Made by a program: the position numbers and the translations under genes | Notes under the pieces: generated by a model | Seen by the model: only the letters and a program-made list of their open reading frames with translations | Databases searched by the model: none | Told to the model about the DNA's origin: nothing | Assembly: GCA_033439685.1 (NCBI GenBank) | Contig: JAUEDM010000002.1 | Location: 124,001 to 188,000 of the forward strand | From: Apodospora peruviana | Taxonomy: Eukaryota > Ascomycota > Sordariomycetes > Sordariales > Lasiosphaeriaceae | Length of the DNA: 64,000 nucleotides | Direction: 5' to 3' | Shown: piece by piece, positions 56,531-64,000 of the stretch | Position numbering within the stretch: the stretch's first letter is position 1 | Layout of the letters: the number at the start of each line of letters is the position of its first letter

Positions 56531-58282
56531 ATGGACTACGAAATGGATATCGATGGCGGTGACAGCTTTGTCCAGGCCACAGAGGCATTTTTGAACTGGT
56601 TCAAATCGCTGCCGGGTGCTACTTTTCACGACGACATCCGCATCGAGGACCTTCGCGGGAAAAACGCCGGCCGCGGGATTGGTGAGTGATCTCCTGGCCA
56701 CGCTTGGGTTTACATGCCTTACCAATGAAACTCACACTCTCGTTCTCATTTTACACTCTCATCCTCCGCCTGGATCACCTCACCTCGCCTCACCTCACCT
56801 CACTTATTTCTTTCCCCCCAACTCCTCAAAGTTTCACATCCTCTCGAGTCTCCGTAAACTAACTCACCGTTACAAGTCGCAACAAGAGACATCGAGCCAG
56901 ACACAATCCTGTTCACCATCCCGCGCCAAGCCATAATCAGCACATCCACCTCCCCCCTTCCGCAAAAGCTCCCGCACATCTTCTCAGAGGACTCCAACGA
57001 CAACGACGCCGCTTCATCCTCTTCATCCTCCTCCTCCTCCTCCCTCCAGTCTGGCCAGGGGCAAGACTCATGGACCTCCCTCATCCTGCTGCTCATGTAC
57101 GAGCACTTCCGCAGCCAAGAGTCCCCATTCAAACCGTACCTCGACATCCTCCCCTCTGCATTCAACACACCAATGTTCTGGTCGCCGGCCGAGCTAGCAG
57201 AGCTACAAGCTTCGTCCTTAGTATCCAAAATCGGCAAGCACGAAGCAGACAGGATGTTGACCTCAAAAATCCTGCCCGTGATCCGCGCCAACCCGGACAT
57301 CTTCGTTACCTCTGCATCCGACGCCGAGCTATTAGAACTAGCGCACAGAATGGGCAGCGCAATCATGGCATATGCCTTTGACATGGAAAAGGACGACGAA
57401 CCTTCACAAAATGGTGAAGAAGAAGATGATGAATGGATCGAAGACCGCGACGGTCGCACTCAAATGGGCATGGTCCCCATGGCGGATATGCTTAATGCGG
57501 ATGCCGAGTTCAACGCCTTTATTAATCATGGCACTGAATCCCTGACAGCTGTGTCATTGCGTAAGATCAAAGCAGGCGAGGAGATACTGAATTATTATGG
57601 GCCATTGGCAAGCAGTGAACTTCTGCGAAGGTACGGCTACGTCACATCGAAACACGCGCGCTACGATGTCGTCGAGTTGCCGTGGACTTTGGTCGAACAG
57701 CGCCTCAAGGACCGGTTCGCCGTCGCCTTGCGAGGGGACCAAGCTGTCTGGGAGAAGATCACCAAAAAGGTAACAGAGGAAGCGGAAGACGAGTGGCAGG
57801 ATAGTTTGGTGCTGGAAAGAACGGCCCCGGACCCAGATTCTTGTGGTCAGTTTCAGGGGGACGCGGTCTTTAATTCTCTTCCGGAAGAATTGGAGGAGCA
57901 GGTCAAGTTGTTTCTCAAGGGGGTCAAGAAAGCATTGGTATCGACAGGAGATAAGGGTGGGGGGGTGAGCGAGGCCGCGCTGGCGGACAAAGATACACGC
58001 AACGAAATCTATCTGGATAGTGTCCTTCGCGCGCTCAAGGACAGAGAGGGGCAGTATTATGGTACTACGCTGGAGGAGGATGAGCAGCTTGTCGGGAATA
58101 TGAGAGACGGGAGGCCGAATACTAGAAATGAAATGGCTGTGTGGGTGAGACGCGGGGAGAAGCAGTTGCTGAGAGAGGCGCAGGGGTGGGTAGAGGGCAG
58201 GTTGGGTGAGGTCAGGGACAAAATGTCCAGTCGGGCGCCGGCGGGTGGGGATGAGCCTTCTGCTAAGCGGAGACGGGGCTGA
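56531..58282 (+). CDS. rkm4: SET-domain protein lysine methyltransferase, RKM4/Rubisco-LSMT type
   Basis: Two exons, 56531..56681 and 56877..58282, give 518 aa. The join makes GRGIVATRDIEPDTILFTIPR, the start of the split SET domain. The SET core continues with GMVPMADMLNADAEFNAF (the N-x-x-F/H adenosylmethionine-binding block is altered but recognisable) and AGEEILNYYGPLASSELLRRYGYV, the catalytic Tyr region. A C-terminal Rubisco-LSMT substrate-binding domain follows. In yeast the related Rkm4 methylates a lysine of a 60S ribosomal protein; that assignment here is by family. A Ser-rich insert and an acidic loop lie inside the SET insertion, common in filamentous fungi. The tail is basic (KRRRG), possibly nuclear. 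The frame is intact. Confidence 0.88.
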
Positions 58283-58494
58283 GGATTTCAGTTGTTGAGC
58301 TGAGCTGATATGCCGGTCTGGATGGTTGGTGTCACCCAGAAGAGGAGCACAGTCAAGTGAGGACGTTTATGGGAGAGATGCTTTGAAGTAACGGGGTAAA
58401 AGGTAAGTTGAGATAAAATTCAAGTCTAGTTCGCAATTCTTGCGAATCTTATTGCCCGGCGAGAGGAAGAAAAAAAAGATGCCATATTTACGTT

Positions 58495-59794
58495 TTAGTT
58501 CCCGCCCTTCACGGGAAACTTCCATTGTTGATACGTCACCCAAGCCTGGAATATCCCTACAGCAAGACCCAGCAGCCCAAGAATGATAGCCACGAGCAGG
58601 CCACCCAGCGTCGCCATCATAAAGTACCGCTGCGCGATCCTCCGCTCGAACCACGTCTGGAAGTGGCCCCGGGGCGTGGGGTTCTCGATCTTGTCGTACA
58701 GGCCGCGCAGCTTGGACGCGAGATAGCGGTATTCGCCCTTGGCTTCATGTTTCGTCGGAGGTCTCGTGACTCGAGCTGCAGTATGTCTTTGTCAAAGATG
58801 CCCTTGGCCGTGAGAGACCGTAGAATGGAGTGGGATTTCGTCATGGGCGGGAACAGCACTGAGTTGAGCGAGTCTAGGACTTCTAGCGCCAGCTGACGCG
58901 GAATGTTCCCTCTGCCGGCCGGGGTTATTAGTTGAGGTAATTACATGGACGGTAAACAATAAACGATTTTGAGCTTACCCTTGCATTTCTTCAGACATGA
59001 TGGCTGTGGCCGGTAGATGCCGGGTCGCCCTGAGGTGCTCTTTAGGATGGACGGTTGCTGATAGACGCAGAGCGTTCCGGCCTTGAAGTCGAGGCACAAG
59101 TGGCTCTGGATATCGTCGTTCGGCTGTAGCCGGAGGTTCCCAGCCTTTGTTATTGTCTCGGCTGATAAACGGGATCTGATGTCGTGGCCGCTCCCAGAGG
59201 TCGGTGAAGCAGCCGCGGAGAGGGTGTTGGCAAGCGGGAACGTGGTAACTAGCGACTGTGAGATGGACGTTCCCCTCGCCAGGGGACTGGCTGGGTGCCC
59301 AGCTCCAGCACCGCACTTTCCACGTCCTCGCTGGAACAAGCCACGCCGGTCATGATCCGAGCGGCGAGACTGAAGGCCCTGTCTTGGTCCTCAGGCGTGG
59401 GCATGTCAACTTCGTTTGCTTTGCGGCGGTCGTCAAAGTACTGAGACCTGAGCTGTGTGCGGGATACATCAGGCTTAGATTTGAGGCACTTGATGATGTT
59501 GAGGAGGTCACCGTGGTGTCGCAGAGCTGGAGAACAACCGTAGCCCAGGTCGGGCACATATGAAGAGACCAGCCTCCCGTATAAGGCATGAAACTGGGCC
59601 AATGCTGAGTAGCGATTCCAGGGACACTCAGATCCACAGCTAGCAACTTCGGGCTCCTTCTGCCCAGTCTCCCGACTCAAGGCTCCAGGACAATCATGCC
59701 AGCCCCAAAGAACCTGCGTCAAGGCTCGGTAGTCAGCATAGGTGGTCGTCTGCAGCGGATACGGCTCATCCATGATTTCCCGGGTAGTTAGCAT
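58495..59794 (-). pseudogene. Decayed fungal membrane-anchored protein of unknown function
   Basis: Starting at ATG 59794 the frame reads TTYADYRALTQVLWGWHDCPG and later RAFSLAARIMTGVACSSEDV and VLELGTQPVPW. After PW (near 59285) the continuing text lies in another frame (LVTTFPLANTLSAAASPTS, LRLQPNDDIQSHLCLD), then in a third frame (KEHLRATRHL..MSEEMQG). An intron follows (GTAAGC near 58979, acceptor near 58919). The exon IPRQLALEVLDSL shifts again near 58750 into the final stretch (YLASKLRGLYDKIENPTPRG) and ends in a transmembrane helix (MATLGGLLVAIILGLLGLAV) with the stop at 58495. The block pattern and C-terminal helix match an unnamed fungal family. At least three frame changes mark it as a pseudogene; one lies at GGGG. 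Confidence 0.68.
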
Positions 59795-60189
59795 TTAGCA
59801 CTGCATATCGGTGAAATACCGTTGAGTGACCTTTTGGGTGAAAGACTCTGAAGAGCGGTCGTGCTGGTAACCTGGTGATATTGACCAGGACCTACCGCCG
59901 TCCGTCTTCACTTTAAAGCCACCCATCACGTGGAAAGCCCAATCCCGCTGCCAATGACATAGCTGTTGCGTGTTCCAGACAGATTTGCCCAATTGCTGCC
60001 CATTTCGGCTGTGTTGGGGCCGCAACACCGAACTCCGACGAATAAGACGACTCCAAACTTTCCAGTTTGATGATGCAACGCGTCCGTCGTTCAGCCACTC
60101 GGTTCGTCTTTCCCAAAAATTGCTTGCGCAATCGCGACTTTCTTTCCACTTCAGCAATCGACCGACCGCATCTCTCTCGTCACTCTGTC
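59795..60189. other. Short divergent intergenic region
   Basis: About 0.4 kb between two divergent decayed genes. An in-frame ATG at 60070 could extend the next gene by 40 residues. Confidence 0.45.
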
Positions 60190-62008
60190 ATGGCAGCAAT
60201 GTTGAATGGTATCCGCGCTCATAAGTTCACTGGCCTGTGGGTCGACGAGTTATCCGAGGAGCTGGCCGAGATATTGCCAGCAATACTGCCAGCGGACCTC
60301 GAGACTCATTCCTTACCGGTAGGAAAGGAGTCAAAGGATTGCCGGCCTGAAAACAACTCGGGCTACGGAAGCAATGACGCAACTGAGAGCACCCGTGCTG
60401 AAAGCTTCCAAGAAGAGCCAAGGATTAGCGACTGCCTGCCGGACGCCGCCCCGCTGGACGTAGCAGCCAAGCCAACATGCCGGCCGGCTCGACCACCTAA
60501 ACGATTTGCCCTTGCGCACCGGAAGGACCCTTTGCAGGTGGACCAGCCACCGCCTGTAGAGGTCCGCAACAGCTGGGCGGACATCTGTGGACCTTTATCC
60601 GTGGGCCTCGCCGACGAGCTTCGGAGGAATTCCAGCGGCGCGTCGTCGCAGGCGGCATCGATGAGGCTTGTGATGCTGGGAAAGTCGGGCAACGATCGTG
60701 CCAGGCCGTGCATCGTGGTGTTCTGTCTTGAAGCGCACTGGAAACAGGTCCGCAAGTTCTTCAAGCAGCGAAAGGTTCGAGACCTGTACCGGCCGCAGTT
60801 CGACTTCTACCTAGGCCCTCCCACTGCAGCCTAGAGCGGCGGCCTGGGCCCGTCGGCGTCTTCGGTCTCATGGACGACGACGAGGAGGCCTGGAATCCTG
60901 CTCTGGACCCCACGACGACGCTCTGTGGGCTGTCCATCATGCTGATGAGCCAGGAGTCGTCCGGCGAGGCGAGAACAGCGACGCTTGGCGGCATTATCAA
61001 GGTCACCGATGCGTCCAACCAGGTGGTATGCTATGGCTTGACGGCAGGTCATGTCATGCCGGCGGCGGCGTCCCTGCCGCTTCCTGGCAAGAGCCTAACC
61101 TTCGGTGTCTCGAACGACGGGACGACGATGGACGTGGATCCCGACTGGGAGGAGGAAGCCGCGAGAGCGTGCGCCGCCGGCCTTTGCAGACCTCAATTTT
61201 TAGGGTCAGTGGTGGACGAGTGCATCTTGCAACACGTGTCGGAAGATGGCAAATACTATGACTGGGCACTCTGCGCGCTCTCTTCTGGCCGCCATCTCCT
61301 GCCGAACCAACTCCGCGAGACGCGGCACTCCTCCAAGCCTCCTGATCACGGCAAGCGCGGCCCTTGGTGCGTGCCCGAGCTTCAGACGATCGACACGACA
61401 TTCAAAACCGCTATTGACGACATCTCTGTCGTGGTCATGACAGGGTCCAGCGGCCTGAGACATGGTTGGTTATCCACCTTGCCATGCCCTGTCATGTTTG
61501 GACCTGCAGAGCAGTTCATCACAGCCTATACTATCACTTTTCTCGACGAGGGTAAGCCTCGTTTCTTTAGGACTTAGTTTCCGTTGGAGAGTACCAGCCC
61601 CTGCTAACGCACATATCTTAGACACGATATGTGATGGCGACTCAGGCTCTTGGGTCGTGAACGAGGACACCCTTGAAGTCGTTGGTCAGATCGTTGCCAC
61701 GGATGGAGCTTGGCGAAGCTTAGCTCATTCCGCTTGTAGATATCTTTGAGGACATAAAGCGGAGGCTGGGTGCCAAATCTGTCGAGCTGGCGTCCGCTTC
61801 GACGATCCGAAGTATTGGTGCCGTCTTTGACTCTCTCAACATGGTCGGGGCCCGTCAACTTGACGCGATACGGGGCAACGGCGGACCAAGCAGAGAAGGG
61901 GATGCCATGCGCTGGCAGCTCGACGCTATGAGGGGCAACATGGATCCAATGGGACCACTCCCGCTTCGCTTTCCGCCGATGATTGATGACATGATTCCTC
62001 AAAACTAA
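60190..62008 (+). pseudogene. Decayed fungal gene with a chymotrypsin-like C-terminal domain
   Basis: The first frame (ATG 60190) ends at TAG 60832 with KFFKQRKVRDLYRPQFDFYL; the next conserved text (VGVFGLMDDDEEAW) is in another frame, so a frame break lies near 60800-60840. The second block reads TTLCGLSIMLMSQES, then CYGLTAGHVMPA, YYDWALCAL and, after an intron (61552..61621), CDGDSGSWVV. His in LTAGHV, Asp in YDWAL and Ser in GDSGS have the order and context of a serine-protease triad. After VGQIVATDG the frame shifts again near 61700, with a TAG at 61721, and related text (LIPLVDIFEDIKRRLGA) continues to the stop at 62006..62008. I know this as an unnamed fungal family with a degenerate trypsin-like fold. 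It is inactive here if the breaks are real. Confidence 0.62.
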
Positions 62009-62060
62009 GTCAACAATTCGAGTTTGTTCAAACAACCCGACAGTGATCCGGGGTATGGAT

Positions 62061-62091
62061 CCACCGTTGTGGGATATGGATCCAACGGTGG
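62061..62091. repeat. Perfect 9-bp hairpin
   Basis: CCACCGTTG at 62061..62069 and CAACGGTGG at 62083..62091, with a 13-nt loop that itself is part of a repeated ATGGATCCA word. Confidence 0.75.
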
Positions 62092-62116
62092 CAGACCAGA
62101 CACTATGCCTTCAAGT

Positions 62117-62214
62117 TTCCTACCTCAGGATCTTGGAACTAATTTATACGAAGTCTTCGACTTCAGCTTTCCTACGTAAGGATCTTGAACTAATTTACTA
62201 CGAAGTCTTCGACG
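62117..62214 (+). repeat. Two-copy tandem duplication, unit about 52 bp
   Basis: TTCCTAC(C/G)T(C/A)AGGATCTTG(G)AACTAATTTA..ACGAAGTCTTCGAC occurs from 62117 and again from 62169, with a few differences. Confidence 0.8.
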
Positions 62215-62656
62215 CCATGGGCACCGGGGGCACCGGGGGGATATTTGAATTGTACTTAGTTCAGGCCAACAGGCTTGAGGATTGTAAATCGGATGGATGT
62301 TCAGTAAGAGAATGAGAAATTGAGAGGTAGAGTATACAGACCACCCGTTCCATATGTACAAACTACCTTGGATAAGAACCAAAAATGTGAACTAAATAAA
62401 TGAACGACTCGTTCTTTCTAACTAATAACTCCCAAATGTCCCGAAATATGTCCAGTAAAGTTCTGTTTGCCCTTTTCCCAGCCCTACCCGATGCCCCTCG
62501 AGGGCGGGTATCAATAACAGCCCGATAGCAAATCAAAGAAGCATGCTTGTGAGCTGACTCCAATCAACTCAAAAGCCAATGTAGCACAGAAGAGGCAACC
62601 CACTTAAGCAGGCAGGATTATTGCTTCTGCTCTTCACCAATCCCGCTCTCAACGTT

Positions 62657-64000
62657 TCACACCTTCGGAGGTACATTTTCTTGTACCGATGCAGCAGCAG
62701 CAGCTTGAGTAGACACCCCCTCTTCCTCTTCCGGCTTCTTTCTCTTCTTCACTCCCAGGACATTCACCCTCGGAGCCTCGGTCTCTTGCGCCGAAGCTGC
62801 TGCTTCAGAACGGAATGACTCCTCCTCCTCCTCAGGCTTCTTCCTCTTCTTCACCAAGTCCGACGAGAGAACATTCACAACCGCAGCCGGCGCCGTAAAT
62901 ATTCCACCGCTTTCCTCTGGCGCGTTGCTATTCTTCCTCTTCTTCACTAAGTTTGAAGAAAGCACATTCACAACCCCAGCCGGTGCCGTAAATATGCCAG
63001 CGCCTTCCGTCGGAGCAGTACTCTTCTTCCTGACCAACGAAGCAAGATCCGTCACCGCACCACTACCCCCAAGCCCACCACCGCCGTTCACCGACCCCCC
63101 TAGGCCAAGAACTGACCGCTTCCCAGTGACTTCCTGCCCCCACTTGGCACCCGTCCCGGCCTCTTTGATCCAGCGCCTGGTGCTGGCTATCGCCTTCGCG
63201 AGAGGCGAAAACTCAAGGTGCAGCAGCAGTTCGACGATCCTCTTAAAATCGGCGTCTGCAACGACCTTCTCGCCGCGCCCCTCACGAGGCCAGTGGTAAT
63301 ACGCCGTGGTCTTGGGCTCGTCAGCCACATAACTTCGCCGCGCGGTCTTGACTTTGGGGTCTCGTGGCACAATGACGCCTGTGAGCTTCTTCTTTTTCCT
63401 CTCCTTTTCCTCGGTCGGGTTGAACTTGGTCGGCGTGGACGACACCGATCCTCCTCCTCCTCCTCCTCCTCCAAGGTTAAGCTTGAGTGGGCTGGTCTGT
63501 GGGGTTTTGGCCAAACTGTCAAGGCGGCGACGGGGTGGCGTTGATGGGGGGAGAGTGTCTGGCATCGACGAGAATGACCCGTTTGGGGGAAGCGAGGAAA
63601 ATGAGTCCTTGGGGGTGTTGAGTTGGGTTGTTGCCCCCGATTCGGGGAGGTCTTCCTCCGCCGCGGCCTTATGGCCTGGTGGATCAAAGACAAGCCAGAT
63701 GAAGCCCGTCAAGCGACCGCTGGAGCACTCTTGTCGGAACGCCATCATTTCCCAGAACTGTGACAGGGTCTTGACGCTCTTCCAGGTGCCCATGTCCTTC
63801 TTCCATTTTGTCGCCTCCTCGTCGAGCTCGTCGCGGAAGCGAGACTTGGGGTCGTCCGGGTATTTGGGTATGAGACACCGTGGCGGCACCCAGTCGAACT
63901 CGCCAGTGTAATGCGATATGCGCTCCATCGGGTGTCCGATGACCCAGTTCTTTAAGCTTGTCGACGTACGCGGGACCAGGGCCCTCATCTCTGACTCTTC
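62657..64000 (-). CDS. rtt109: Histone acetyltransferase Rtt109 (C-terminal part, runs off the right edge)
   Basis: An open frame from the right edge to the stop at 62657; the Met at 63988 is internal, because the frame continues upstream into the edge. The visible start ALVPRTSTSLKNWVIGHP, then TGEFDWVPPRCLIPKYPDDPK, SQFWEMMAFRQECSSGRLTGF and later YYHWPREGRGEKVVADADF identify the Rtt109/p300-type acetyltransferase core. It acetylates free histone H3, mainly Lys56, with chaperones Asf1 or Vps75, during replication and repair. The C-terminus is a fungal-specific extension with two near-identical units (GIFTAPAGVVNVLSSNLVKKRK and its copy), lysine-rich patches and low-complexity Gly and Ala runs. 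The frame is intact. Confidence 0.9.
   Translation of the reverse strand, partial: EESEMRALVPRTSTSLKNWVIGHPMERISHYTGEFDWVPPRCLIPKYPDDPKSRFRDELDEEATKWKKDMGTWKSVKTLSQFWEMMAFRQECSSGRLTGFIWLVFDPPGHKAAAEEDLPESGATTQLNTPKDSFSSLPPNGSFSSMPDTLPPSTPPRRRLDSLAKTPQTSPLKLNLGGGGGGGGSVSSTPTKFNPTEEKERKKKKLTGVIVPRDPKVKTARRSYVADEPKTTAYYHWPREGRGEKVVADADFKRIVELLLHLEFSPLAKAIASTRRWIKEAGTGAKWGQEVTGKRSVLGLGGSVNGGGGLGGSGAVTDLASLVRKKSTAPTEGAGIFTAPAGVVNVLSSNLVKKRKNSNAPEESGGIFTAPAAVVNVLSSDLVKKRKKPEEEEESFRSEAAASAQETEAPRVNVLGVKKRKKPEEEEGVSTQAAAAASVQENVPPKV

Larger units (their letters stand above)
62009..62656. other. Intergenic with an inverted and a tandem repeat
   Basis: About 0.65 kb, convergent 3' region. It holds the two repeats listed separately and a G/C-rich GGGGGCACC tandem near 62222-62240. 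Confidence 0.5.

Noticed and set aside
1..64000. CRISPR arrays, integrons, prophage or plasmid origins
   Set aside because: The window is a fungal nuclear sequence; no regularly spaced direct repeats or bacterial mobile genes were seen.

Overview
The window comes from a filamentous ascomycete (Pezizomycotina). Genes carry many short introns (about 50-125 nt) with GT..AG borders and CTAAC/CTGAC-like branch sites. The content is typical of that group: PTH11/rhodopsin-like membrane protein, fungal STAND/NLR, fucose-lectin-like protein, bicupin oxalate decarboxylase, Rtt109 and a Fot1/pogo transposon. I cannot name the genus. All gene structures here are read by eye; splice sites were chosen by frame continuity plus consensus.

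Layout. 0-4.5 kb: the edge of a partial minus-strand gene, an intron-containing tRNA-Ser(GCU) and a 7-helix rhodopsin-like membrane protein. 4.5-13 kb: a 14-helix MFS pump and a salicylate-hydroxylase-like FAD monooxygenase, separated by long empty spacers. 13.6-19 kb: two decayed accessory genes, one a large unnamed fungal family with Cys/His finger motifs and five in-frame stops, the other a CFEM-like membrane-anchored protein with two frame breaks. 20-23.7 kb: a PBP2-fold protein and a secreted phosphoesterase (PLC type). 24.5-31.3 kb: a divergent pair made of a broken STAND/NLR gene (split by a TA-inserted Fot1-like element) and a broken MACPF-domain gene. 31.5-48.2 kb: mostly intact conserved genes (SRP54, a small ABM-fold protein, an LVIVD-repeat secreted protein, an acidic-tailed unknown, an ACS-family transporter, oxalate decarboxylase, a membrane-anchored fucose-lectin-like propeller). 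49.5-50.7 kb: three small TA-flanked inverted-repeat elements (MITEs). 51.2-55.9 kb: three paralogues of an unnamed small gene family; two have a start codon that appears to be split by an intron. 56.5-58.3 kb: an RKM4-like SET-domain methyltransferase. 58.5-62 kb: two more decayed accessory genes. 62.7-64 kb: an Rtt109 histone acetyltransferase running off the right edge.

How the parts relate. Housekeeping genes (SRP54, RKM4-like, Rtt109) and most metabolic or transport genes have clean reading frames. The genes of lineage-specific fungal families are repeatedly broken by in-frame stops and frame shifts, and in one case by a transposon. Most of the in-frame stops could derive from CAA, CAG or CGA by C-to-T change, which would fit RIP-like mutation. 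The most interesting unit is the divergent NLR and MACPF pair: a sensor-like and a pore-former-like gene sharing one 0.7 kb promoter region, both damaged. I read it, as inference, as a dead copy of a fungal recognition/cell-death module.
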